Shown: in pieces, positions 7,305 to 15,128 of the stretch
How positions within the stretch are numbered: position 1 is the first letter of the stretch
How the letters are laid out: each line of letters starts with the position of its first letter
From: Treponema sp. UBA3649
Lineage (GTDB): Bacteria > Spirochaetota > Spirochaetia > Treponematales > Treponemataceae
Direction: 5' to 3'
Assembly: GCA_002373325.1 (NCBI GenBank)
Contig: DFKI01000112.1
Span: 1 to 46,002, forward strand
Length of the DNA stretch: 46,002 bases
Notes under the pieces: generated by a model
What the model saw: only the letters and a program-made list of their open reading frames with translations
Told to the model about the DNA's origin: nothing
Databases searched by the model: none
Position numbers and translations under genes: made by a program

Positions 7305-7440
7305 TCTGGGGATGCCCAAAAAGTAAAAAAAAATGTCATTATCGGGCTTGACCCGATAATCTATATTATTGCGTTACAAGGCTTTACAGATTGCCGGATC
7401 AAGTCCGGCAATGACAAATCATTTTTTTGGCAGCCCCAGA
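7305..7440. repeat. Nested palindromic (MITE/REP-like) element
   Basis: Outer inverted repeats TCTGGGGATGCC (7305-7316) and GGCAGCCCCAGA (7429-7440) match at 11 of 12 positions. Inside them are two hairpin units: ATTATCGGG/CCCGATAAT around CTTGA (7339-7361) and ATTGCCGGA/TCCGGCAAT around TCAAG (7389-7412). They are inverted relative to each other, each with TGTCATT outermost. Related units occur near 17950 and 19775. It sits between the tRNA cluster and the convergent GGDEF-EAL gene and could also act as a bidirectional terminator. No target-site duplication is evident. Confidence 0.65.
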
Positions 7441-7473
7441 CTTATTTTAAAGAGATAGAAATACAAAAACGGT

Positions 7474-9654
7474 TTAGGAAGCCGCCCCCCTTTTTCCAAG
7501 AATCACGACGATTACCGCCGTGACATTTTTTATGGAATTGTAGGCAATCTTCCGCATATAAAGATGCAGCACGGTTCCGTCAGTCAAACTCTCGTCAATA
7601 ATAATCGGAGAGAAAGAATCCTTGCATCCGGAGAGAGCCGTCAAAAAAGCACGTCCCTTTCCGCTGAGGGCATTGTCAAAATCAATCCGCTGATTCTTTT
7701 CCCACGCACTGAAATTTTTCTTCACGAATTCTTTATAAGATTTGTTTCCTCGGATGAACACGACATTCTTATCATCCTCCTCGAAAATCGCCATGGGAAG
7801 TGTGTTGAAGTAGTCGCTGAAAGACTCGTTCTCGCCGTCCGTAATCACCGAAAGATCGTAGAGATTCAAGCGGCCTATGCACTCATAATATCCCGTCTCG
7901 GAGGGATTCTCAAATCCAATCTGCACACCGCGCTTGTACCTGTCAAACACCTCCTCCACCGAAATCGGCTTTGAAAAATAGTATCCCTGCATTTTGGTAC
8001 AGCCAATCTCCTTCAAAAACTCAATCTGCTCCTTGGTCTCAACTCCCTCGCACACGGTCTCAATCCCAAGTCCGCCGGCCATCTTCACAAGCCCCGAAAG
8101 AATGATTTTGGTCTTTTCGTTTTTATCGAACTGCTGCATGAATTTCATGTCGAGCTTGATGAGATCAAAATTGAATCCCTGAAGGACGTTCAAAGAAGAA
8201 TATCCAGAGCCGAAATCATCCATCCAGACTTTGAAGCCAAGGGACTGAAATCTTTCCACCTGGCTCCGCATGTACTCAAAATTGCTTCCGATTACGCTCT
8301 CGGTGATTTCAATCGTGATTTTTTCAGGAGAGACCCCACGCTCGTCAAGCATCTTTTTGATTTCGGAAACAATATCGCAGGTGTCAAAATCAGAGCGCGA
8401 AAGATTTATGGAGACGGGAACCACATAAAGGCCCTTTTCTTCCTGCTTTTTCATCTTGTCAAGCACATGCTCGGCCACATAGAGATCCAGCTTGTAAATC
8501 AGGTTCGAATCCTCAAGCACGGGGATAAACTCATCGGGACGCAGCATCCCTTTCTCAGGGTCAAACCAACGCGCAAGGGCTTCCTCGTCACATACATAGC
8601 CTGTCGCCGAACGAACGATGGGCTGAAAAAAGACCTTTATCCATTTTTCCTTCAAGGCCCTGTCAAAATTATCAATTATATACTGCCGGTTTTCGGAAAG
8701 CTTAACCATGCTCTCGTCAAAATAGTTGAAGTGCGAGAGATAGACGTTCTTCCCGAAATCACAGGCCATCTTTGCCCTCTCACACGCATAGCTCGCACCA
8801 ACGTTTCCGTTATTTTTGAACAAGTAGATTCCCACGCGCACAGGAAGGGACTTTCCGTCATTGATGTCCTCACACTCGGCGAAAATGGTCCAAAGTCTTT
8901 CCTCCAAGGCAAGGTCATTCGTGTAGACGCAGAACCGGTCCATTCCGAATCGGCAGCAGCAGTCACTTCCGAAATGTCTTATCAAAAGCCGGGCAAAAGA
9001 CCTTATGAGTTTGTCACCCTCCGAAAATCCGTACTTCATGTTGAAATATTTCATTCCGTTCAGGTCGCAGAAAAGCATGACAGGATTTTCTCCCCTCTCA
9101 AGCATATTTTTTTCGGTCGTCTCCGCAAGCTCAAAAAAATGGGACATGCTCAGAAGCCCTGTCAAATAATCATACTGGATTTTTTGTTGGGCAGAATTTT
9201 CCCTCACGGCCTTCGAGTACAAGAAATTCAGTGAAAAATCTCCGCCCTCGCCCTGAGACTTAAAATCATCCTCGCTGAATTCCCCCTCGTCAAAATAAGT
9301 GACATGGGAAAGCCGGTGTCCCTCTTTGAAAAAATGGACTCCCTTGGCATGGATGACCTTGTAATTTCCGTGAATCTTCGAGCGGTAAACAACATCGTAA
9401 TTTTTTCCTCCGGTCGCAAATCTGAGGGCAGCCTCCGAAATCCGGGCAATGTCATCCGGGTGCACGTCCCTGTACATATCGTTGTCCGCAATGGCATAGG
9501 CTTCCTTAAAATCCGGGCAATCAAAAAGCTCGCAAAATCCGGACGAGATGGCGATTGTAACTACGTGACCGTCAATAAACTGATATATGGCAAATGGAAC
9601 CGTACTGTTTTCTATAAATTCCAGTTCGTTTTTTTCATACTCGAACCTTCCCAT
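7474..9654 (-). CDS. PAS-GGDEF(degenerate)-EAL protein, probable cyclic-di-GMP phosphodiesterase
   Basis: A 726-residue soluble protein with no membrane segment. Residues about 15-115 look like a PAS sensor (YRDVHPDDIARI). About 160-310 is a GGDEF-type domain (YDYLTGLLSMSHFFE) whose active-site GGDEF is replaced by GMDRF, so diguanylate cyclase activity is unlikely. About 335-575 is an EAL domain with apparently intact residues: DEEALARW (357-362), SINLSRSD, EITES, WMDDFGSGYSS (477-487), IKLDMKF, ETVCEGVET and the QGYYFSKP end. A further roughly 120-residue C-terminal region (600-720) resembles another PAS-like domain. It should hydrolyse cyclic-di-GMP, with the dead GGDEF perhaps binding GTP allosterically. 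ATG 9654 follows GAGGTG at 8-base spacing. It stands alone. Confidence 0.88.
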   Translation of the reverse strand: MGRFEYEKNELEFIENSTVPFAIYQFIDGHVVTIAISSGFCELFDCPDFKEAYAIADNDMYRDVHPDDIARISEAALRFATGGKNYDVVYRSKIHGNYKVIHAKGVHFFKEGHRLSHVTYFDEGEFSEDDFKSQGEGGDFSLNFLYSKAVRENSAQQKIQYDYLTGLLSMSHFFELAETTEKNMLERGENPVMLFCDLNGMKYFNMKYGFSEGDKLIRSFARLLIRHFGSDCCCRFGMDRFCVYTNDLALEERLWTIFAECEDINDGKSLPVRVGIYLFKNNGNVGASYACERAKMACDFGKNVYLSHFNYFDESMVKLSENRQYIIDNFDRALKEKWIKVFFQPIVRSATGYVCDEEALARWFDPEKGMLRPDEFIPVLEDSNLIYKLDLYVAEHVLDKMKKQEEKGLYVVPVSINLSRSDFDTCDIVSEIKKMLDERGVSPEKITIEITESVIGSNFEYMRSQVERFQSLGFKVWMDDFGSGYSSLNVLQGFNFDLIKLDMKFMQQFDKNEKTKIILSGLVKMAGGLGIETVCEGVETKEQIEFLKEIGCTKMQGYYFSKPISVEEVFDRYKRGVQIGFENPSETGYYECIGRLNLYDLSVITDGENESFSDYFNTLPMAIFEEDDKNVVFIRGNKSYKEFVKKNFSAWEKNQRIDFDNALSGKGRAFLTALSGCKDSFSPIIIDESLTDGTVLHLYMRKIAYNSIKNVTAVIVVILGKRGAAS

Positions 9655-9740
9655 GACTTTTTCACCTCACGAACTTTTTCGAAACAAACTTCAGGCACAA
9701 TTTTTAAAGACAAAACCAGATTCGATGCACACCTAATTAA

Positions 9741-9768
9741 ATGATAACACAGTTATGAAATAAAGCAA
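9741..9768 (-). promoter_or_regulatory. Likely promoter of the GGDEF-EAL gene
   Basis: On the minus strand TTGCTT (9763-9768), a 16-base spacer and TATCAT (9741-9746). The transcript would carry a leader of about 80 bases to ATG 9654. The 9655-9959 interval otherwise holds only AT-rich sequence leading to the next gene's GGAGG ribosome site. Confidence 0.45.
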
Positions 9769-9959
9769 TGGGTAATTTGATTTTTAAAGTGATTTTAGTA
9801 AATAAACGCGGAAAATAGCTCGCCGGATTGAAAAAATCAAAAAATTTAAAAAAAATTTGTAGTTTTGATTACCGTGGCGGACTTTTGTGGCTATTAATAA
9901 TATAGGGGAAAATTTTTTGCCAAAAGCGGATTTTTTTCCTGAAAGTTTACGGAGGATTT

Positions 9960-10988
9960 ATGACCGCGAGAAGATTTGGATCTTTTATTTTTGTTTTGGC
10001 ATTGTGCATCGGAAACGGAATCTCTTTCATTTCATGCGCAGTCGGATTTTCGTCACACAACGCGAAATCACAAGGGGCTTCGGAGGAACTCAGGATTTTG
10101 AGCTGGAACGTGCAGACTTTCTTTGATTCCGTAAAGGACGGAGGGGAGTACGATGAATTTCTCAAAAGCAAAACATGGGGAAACGAAGCTTATACCGGGC
10201 GGCTTGAAAGGCTTTCGGCATCCCTGAAAAGTCTGGACGCTGATGTTGTCGTGCTCTCAGAACTGGAAAATGAGGGAGTCCTTCACGACATAAGCAATTT
10301 TCTTTCCGGGGAATGGAACCAAAAGAAGGTTTACGACTACGCATGCTTTACAAAACCAGATGACAGCGCGATCGGATGCGGCGTTCTCTCACGCTTTCCC
10401 ATGGAAAATCTCACCGTGCACTCACTGGATGTCCACAGCTCCGTTGACATGCCGAAGATGAGACCCATCATGCAGGTAAGCATAGTGAAGGGAGAAAAAA
10501 AGCTTGTTCTTCTCGTGAACCATTGGAAGAGCATGAGCGGAGGAGAGAATTCCAGCGAGCAATGGAGAAGGAGACAGGAATCCGTTCTTTGCAGGAGGAT
10601 GGAAAAATGTGCCGCGTCAAAACAGCCGTCCCTTGCCTGTGGTGATTTTAACCGCGACATCTTGAAATTCAAAAAAGCGTCCTCACCCGACATGATTTTG
10701 CTCAGGTCAGACCCGCTCGATGATTTTTGCACTGAGGGAGTGGAAGTCTGCTCACCCTGGTTTGACATGAATCAGGATTTGGTGGAGCCGGGAAGTTATT
10801 TTTATGACGGGGAATGGTCAAGAATCGATCATTTTTTTGCGTGCGGTCCCGTTGAAATAACAAGTTTTGAGTCTTCCACAAACGGACCCTGGTGCGATGC
10901 CGAGAGCCACATCCCGGAGAAGTACAAAATTTGGGACGGAAAGGGATACTCTGACCACCTTCCCATTCTGTGCACAGTCGCCTTTTAG
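9960..10988 (+). CDS. Secreted endonuclease/exonuclease/phosphatase-family lipoprotein
   Basis: A 342-residue exported member of the DNase I-like metal-dependent phosphodiesterase fold. The N-terminus is a hydrophobic signal ending in ISFISC, with Cys26 the likely lipidated residue. Catalytic-fold motifs follow in order: LRILSWNVQTF (metal/active-site Asn), VVVLSELEN (metal-binding Glu), NHWKSM, LACGDFNRD (Asp/Asn), RIDHFFA (Asp-His) and the terminal YSDHLPI (catalytic His). Substrate may be nucleic acid, phospholipid or another phosphoester, and the sequence does not decide. ATG 9960 follows GGAGG at good spacing. The stop overlaps the convergent aminotransferase gene by a few bases, so the two terminate head-on. 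Confidence 0.85.
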   Translation: MTARRFGSFIFVLALCIGNGISFISCAVGFSSHNAKSQGASEELRILSWNVQTFFDSVKDGGEYDEFLKSKTWGNEAYTGRLERLSASLKSLDADVVVLSELENEGVLHDISNFLSGEWNQKKVYDYACFTKPDDSAIGCGVLSRFPMENLTVHSLDVHSSVDMPKMRPIMQVSIVKGEKKLVLLVNHWKSMSGGENSSEQWRRRQESVLCRRMEKCAASKQPSLACGDFNRDILKFKKASSPDMILLRSDPLDDFCTEGVEVCSPWFDMNQDLVEPGSYFYDGEWSRIDHFFACGPVEITSFESSTNGPWCDAESHIPEKYKIWDGKGYSDHLPILCTVAF

Positions 10989-12145
10989 GAAAATTTCTTT
11001 CTTAAGTCGGAGAGTTTTTCCAAGGCTGCGTTCAAAGTCTCCTCTTTTTTGGCGAAATGGATTCTGACAAAACGGTTCTCAGGCTCGCTGAAAAATGAGG
11101 ATCCGGGGACAGTTCCCACGCCGACTTTTTTCGCAAGGTCCACGGCAAAGTCAAGGTCGCTCTCGTATCCGAACTCAGAGATGTCAAGAAGGATGTAGTA
11201 GGCTCCCTCGGGAACAGTGTGAGGAATCTTCAATGCGGAAAGACCGTCAAGCATCAGTGTTCTTTTTTGGGAATACTTTTTCTGCAGGTCACGGTAATAA
11301 TCATCGCCGAAAGAAAGACCTGTCACGGCAGCTTCCTGTAAAGGTGCGGCGGCTCCCACGGTCAGAAAATCATGGACTTTTTTTATCCGCTCAGTGATTT
11401 CCTCCGGTGCAATCGTGTAGCCCAATCTCCACCCGGTGATGCTGTATGTCTTTGAGAGCGACGAGCAGACTATGGTTCTTTCCTTCATTCCCGGAAGAGT
11501 CGAGAAATAGACATGCTTGTGATTGTCGTAGGTGATGTGCTCATAAACTTCATCCGTAATCACATAAGCGTCGTATTTTTCGGCAAGTACCGCGATTGAA
11601 GAAAGCTCCTCCCGTGTGAAAACTTTTCCGCATGGGTTCGACGGATTGCACAAAATGAGTGCCTTCGCTCCCTTTTTGAAAGCGTCCTCCAGCTCGTTCG
11701 GGTCAAAATCAAAGTTGGGGGCATGGAGCGGAACATAAATCGGGGTAGCGCCAGAGAGAATCGCATCGGCTCCGTAATTCTCGTAAAAAGGTGAGAAAAT
11801 CGCAACGCTGTCACCCGGATTCACGACACTGAGCATGGATGCCATCATCGCTTCCGTACTTCCGCATGTCACGACAATCTCCTTGTTCGGGTCAATCTTC
11901 TGTCCTGAAAAATGCTCGTATTTTTTTGCGGCTCCCTCGCGGAAATTCTGTGCTCCCCAGGTAACGGCATACTGATGAAAATCCTCCTTCGTCACTTCGG
12001 CAAGTCGGTCCAAAATGGGACGTGGCGGCTCAAAATCCGGGAATCCCTGGCTCAAGTTGATTGCACCGAACTCGTTTGAAATGCGAGTCATTCTCCTGAT
12101 GACTGAATCCGTAAAAACCGCTGTCTTGTCTGATAAGGGTCGCAT
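10985..12145 (-). CDS. Class I/II pyridoxal-phosphate aminotransferase
   Basis: Cytoplasmic fold-type I aminotransferase of 386 residues. Visible motifs are AINLSQGFPDFEPP near the N-terminus, TCGSTEAMM (phosphate contact), CNPSNPCGKV (Asn binding the cofactor ring), TDEVYEHITYD (Asp-x-x-Tyr) and SSLSKTYSITGWRLGY, whose Lys forms the Schiff base. RFVRIHFAKKEE near the end carries the Arg that binds the substrate carboxylate. The N-terminal pattern resembles the methionine/kynurenine/glutamine transaminase group (YbdL-like), but the amino donor is not certain. The start is ATG 12145 with AGGAGGA-like sequence just upstream. An in-frame ATG at 12178 adds 11 untypical residues and lies at the transcription start of the predicted promoter. 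Confidence 0.9.
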   Translation of the reverse strand: MRPLSDKTAVFTDSVIRRMTRISNEFGAINLSQGFPDFEPPRPILDRLAEVTKEDFHQYAVTWGAQNFREGAAKKYEHFSGQKIDPNKEIVVTCGSTEAMMASMLSVVNPGDSVAIFSPFYENYGADAILSGATPIYVPLHAPNFDFDPNELEDAFKKGAKALILCNPSNPCGKVFTREELSSIAVLAEKYDAYVITDEVYEHITYDNHKHVYFSTLPGMKERTIVCSSLSKTYSITGWRLGYTIAPEEITERIKKVHDFLTVGAAAPLQEAAVTGLSFGDDYYRDLQKKYSQKRTLMLDGLSALKIPHTVPEGAYYILLDISEFGYESDLDFAVDLAKKVGVGTVPGSSFFSEPENRFVRIHFAKKEETLNAALEKLSDLRKKFS

Positions 12146-12183
12146 CGTTTTCCTCCAATCTGCCCCGAAATCTACCACTTGAT

Positions 12184-12213
12184 GTTATACACTTTTCTTC
12201 ACTTTTTGTACAA
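12184..12213 (-). promoter_or_regulatory. Promoter of the aminotransferase gene
   Basis: Minus strand TTGTAC (12208-12213), 18-base spacer, TATAAC (12184-12189). Start expected near 12177, leaving a leader of about 32 bases to ATG 12145. Confidence 0.5.
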
Positions 12214-12273
12214 TACATATTTCATATTTTACATGATAGCTTTTTCCTATGGCACACTGAGGCTCGCACCACC

Positions 12274-12308
12274 TTGAAAAAAAGACCGCTTTGAAGTAGA
12301 ATAATCGC
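12274..12308 (+). promoter_or_regulatory. Promoter giving a leaderless mRNA for the HD-type gene
   Basis: TTGAAA at 12274-12279, 17-base spacer, TAGAAT at 12297-12302, six bases (AATCGC), then ATG 12309. No purine-rich ribosome site lies between the -10 box and the start codon. Confidence 0.65.
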
Positions 12309-13220
12309 ATGAAGTGGAAAACTGCATGGAAAAAATTACACAAAAAGGGCCTGATTTTCGCGCTCCTGATTTTAAATGCAGCGACCATTTTTGCTTTCGG
12401 CGTAAAGGACAGCGCTTTCGACGATGATTTCAAATCCACACTTTTTACGCTCAGGGACCTTTTCTCGCAGCAGGATGACGGAGCCCAGGACCTTGACGCC
12501 CTCATCGGCATTTCAATTTCTGGCATCCTGATTATCATACTGGCATTTCTCGCGGAAAGACTGATTGTGCGCCTTTACTGGAAGCACAGCATAAAAAATC
12601 AGCGCTCAACATTCGAACTGGTTGAGGCACGGGTGAAGGAGATTGAGATTCCCGGATTGAGCAAAGAAGATTCCGAGAAGATTCTGGAAGAGTGCAAGGA
12701 CATTTCAATCCACACGGATTTTCACACCATGCGACCTGCGAACACATATTTTGTCTCTCCGCTTGTCTACCGCATTTCGGAATCACTGGACTGTTCCCCC
12801 GAAGAATGTGCGAAGAATTTTTTCGCAGCCCTTCTCTACGACTCAGGATTTCTTGAAATGGAGCCCGAGCTTTTCCGCATGGAGATTCTGAACCGAAAGG
12901 AAAAAAAGATTTTCAGAAAGCACGTCATAATGTTTGAGGATGAAATTGCATTTTTGCCGAAGGAGCTCTATGTGACATGCCGGAATGCCTGCTATCTCCA
13001 CCACGAGAACATGGACGGAAGCGGATACCCGGAAAATCTAAAGGACGAGCAGATACCGCTGATTGCAAGAATCATAAGGGTCGCAGACAGCTACACGTCG
13101 CTGATTACAAAACGGACCTATCACAAGCGGCTCACACCCAGACAGGCCGTGCAGGATTTAAAACGAAAATCGAAGATATATGACCAAAAACTTGTGGACA
13201 TTCTTCAAAGCATAGTATAG
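12309..13220 (+). CDS. Membrane-anchored degenerate HD-GYP-like protein
   Basis: A 303-residue protein with hydrophobic segments at about 14-31 (possibly a signal) and 64-85 (anchor), then a cytoplasmic domain resembling HD-GYP cyclic-di-GMP phosphodiesterases. The second half is recognisable: HHENMDGSGYPENL (231-244) and IPLIARIIRVADSYTSL (249-265). The HD signature expected before it reads LLYDSGF (175-181), with Tyr replacing the metal-binding His, and the upstream helix also lacks the conserved His. GYP is only partly kept, as GSGYP. Catalysis is therefore doubtful, and it may be a binding or scaffold protein. It lies 25 bases before glmS and may be cotranscribed with glmS-glnA-ANTAR. Transcription appears to start at the ATG. 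Confidence 0.7.
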   Translation: MKWKTAWKKLHKKGLIFALLILNAATIFAFGVKDSAFDDDFKSTLFTLRDLFSQQDDGAQDLDALIGISISGILIIILAFLAERLIVRLYWKHSIKNQRSTFELVEARVKEIEIPGLSKEDSEKILEECKDISIHTDFHTMRPANTYFVSPLVYRISESLDCSPEECAKNFFAALLYDSGFLEMEPELFRMEILNRKEKKIFRKHVIMFEDEIAFLPKELYVTCRNACYLHHENMDGSGYPENLKDEQIPLIARIIRVADSYTSLITKRTYHKRLTPRQAVQDLKRKSKIYDQKLVDILQSIV

Positions 13221-13245
13221 AGTATATGGAAGAAAAGGGGGAATT

Positions 13246-15090
13246 ATGTGTGGAATCGTAGGTTACGTGGGTGAAAAAAAAGCCACCCCGATTTTGATTA
13301 ACGCGCTTAAAAAACTTGAGTACCGTGGATACGACAGTGCGGGAATCGCTGTTTTTGACGGAGAGGACATTGTAGTCCGCAAAGTAAAGGGGGCCCTCAA
13401 AGTTTTGGAGGAAAGAATCAGCAAGGAAGTGATTGAGGGAAGCCTTGGAATCGGACACACGAGATGGGCGACACATGGAGAGCCGAGCGACGTAAATGCT
13501 CATCCGCACACGAACATCAGCGGCACAATCGCCATAGTTCACAACGGAATCATAGAAAACTACCTCAAGCTCAAGGCATGGCTTCAGGACAAGGGAATCG
13601 TCTTCAAGAGCCAGACCGACACCGAAGTTGTGGCGCACTTGATAAACTATTATTACGAGGAGACCGGGGACATTTTCGGAGCAGTCCTGAACGCAATTCA
13701 CCGGCTGGAAGGAAGTTATGCCCTTGGTGTGATTTCCAAGGATTTTCCGGACAGAATCATCGCGGCAAGAAAGGAAAGTCCCCTGATTGTGGGTCTCGGA
13801 AACGGGGAGAATTTCATCGCAAGTGACGTACCCGCAGTCCTTGAGCACACTCGCGAAGTCTATTTTCTGGATCAAAAACAGATTGCCGTTCTCTACTCAG
13901 ACCATGTTGATCTCTTTGACGAGGACGGAAACCGTGTCATAAAGGAGCCCTTCCATGTGGACTGGGACGTGTCATCAGCGGAAAAAGGCGGATACTCACA
14001 TTTCATGCTCAAAGAAATCTACGAGCAACCCAAGGCGTTTACCGACACTCTTCGTCCCCATCTGAAACTGACGGACGGAAAGCCGTGTGACATTGACTTT
14101 GAGGAACTGACGATGAAAGCGGAGGATTGGAAAAAAACAAGCCGCATCGTCATCACCGCATGTGGAACAGCTTATCATGCCGGGGTCGTCGCAAAGTATG
14201 CCTTTGAGCATTTCGCGCGAATCCCTGTCGTTGTGGACATAGCCTCAGAGTTCAGATACCGGAATCCCATTTTGAACAAGGACGATGTTTTTATAGTAAT
14301 CAGTCAGTCGGGAGAGACCGCCGACACACTTGCCGCCCTCAGACTTGCAAAAAGCAAGGGAATCCGTGTGATTGCCATAACAAACTGCGTGGGAAGCAGC
14401 GTGAGCCGTGAAGCGGATGACGTAATCTACACTTCGGCGGGACCTGAGATAGCGGTCGCATCAACCAAGGCATATACCACACAACTGATGTGCCTCTACA
14501 TGCTCGCCCTGAAAAGCGCACACGAAAGAGCAAACATTTCCGACTGTGAGTACAAAAAACTCCTTGCCGAGCTTTCCGAAATCCCGTCAAAAGCACAGGA
14601 GATTCTGGACAATCAGAGCGTGGTTCAAAAAATCGTCTCAAGGAACTTCAACAAAGAAAAGGTCTTTTTCATAGGCCGCCAGTATGATTCCGCCACATGT
14701 CTTGAAAGTGCCCTGAAACTCAAGGAAGTGAGCTACATGCACAGTGAGGCATTTCCTGCCGGAGAACTCAAGCACGGTCCCATAGCCTTAGTTGATGACA
14801 CCACCCTTGTTGTCGGAATCGCCACGGAACCAGAGCTCTACGACAAGGTTGCGAGCAATATGGAGGAAGTCCTCACAAGGGGATGCACAACTCTGGTCAT
14901 CACAAGCGACGACGGAAAGGCATTTGAGAAGTGCGCGAAGGATGTCATATCCATTCCAAAAATCGATGGAGACTTCGGTCCCCTTCTCAGCGTGATTCCG
15001 GCACAACTTTTCGCATACTATTGCGCGGTACAGAGAGGAATCAACCCAGACAAACCCCGTAACCTTGCGAAGTCCGTAACCGTGGAGTAA
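13246..15090 (+). CDS. glmS: Glutamine--fructose-6-phosphate aminotransferase
   Basis: Makes glucosamine-6-phosphate from fructose-6-phosphate and glutamine, the first step toward UDP-N-acetylglucosamine and peptidoglycan. The 614-residue length is typical. Cys2 of MCGIVGYVG is the glutaminase nucleophile. GHTRWATHG and HNGIIENY complete the N-terminal amidotransferase domain (to about residue 240). Two SIS isomerase domains follow, with ACGTAYHAG, SQSGETADTLAAL, SAEAFPAGELKHGP-like residues (HSEAFPAGELKHGP) and the terminal PRNLAKSVTVE. The start follows GGGGGAA. No glmS ribozyme is evident in the 25-base gap upstream. glnA follows 38 bases later, so the operon pairs a glutamine consumer with the glutamine producer. 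Confidence 0.97.
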   Translation: MCGIVGYVGEKKATPILINALKKLEYRGYDSAGIAVFDGEDIVVRKVKGALKVLEERISKEVIEGSLGIGHTRWATHGEPSDVNAHPHTNISGTIAIVHNGIIENYLKLKAWLQDKGIVFKSQTDTEVVAHLINYYYEETGDIFGAVLNAIHRLEGSYALGVISKDFPDRIIAARKESPLIVGLGNGENFIASDVPAVLEHTREVYFLDQKQIAVLYSDHVDLFDEDGNRVIKEPFHVDWDVSSAEKGGYSHFMLKEIYEQPKAFTDTLRPHLKLTDGKPCDIDFEELTMKAEDWKKTSRIVITACGTAYHAGVVAKYAFEHFARIPVVVDIASEFRYRNPILNKDDVFIVISQSGETADTLAALRLAKSKGIRVIAITNCVGSSVSREADDVIYTSAGPEIAVASTKAYTTQLMCLYMLALKSAHERANISDCEYKKLLAELSEIPSKAQEILDNQSVVQKIVSRNFNKEKVFFIGRQYDSATCLESALKLKEVSYMHSEAFPAGELKHGPIALVDDTTLVVGIATEPELYDKVASNMEEVLTRGCTTLVITSDDGKAFEKCAKDVISIPKIDGDFGPLLSVIPAQLFAYYCAVQRGINPDKPRNLAKSVTVE

Positions 15091-15128
15091 GGAAAGCCCA
15101 AAAGACTTATTTATATGGAAGGAAAAAA

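Noticed and set aside
7144..7326. 60-codon open frame across the interrupted tRNA copy
   Set aside because: No ribosome site or recognisable protein features; it is produced by hairpin-rich repeat DNA.
8467..9234. 255-codon open frame opposite the GGDEF-EAL gene
   Set aside because: Antisense shadow of conserved GGDEF and EAL coding sequence.
9887..10126. 79-codon frame overlapping the start of the endonuclease/phosphatase gene
   Set aside because: Another frame over a well-supported signal peptide and GGAGG start; no independent support.
13221..13245. glmS ribozyme/riboswitch upstream of glmS
   Set aside because: The gap is only 25 bases, too short for the ribozyme.
13132..13875. 247-codon open frame opposite glmS
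   Set aside because: Antisense to the conserved glutaminase domain; no motifs of its own.
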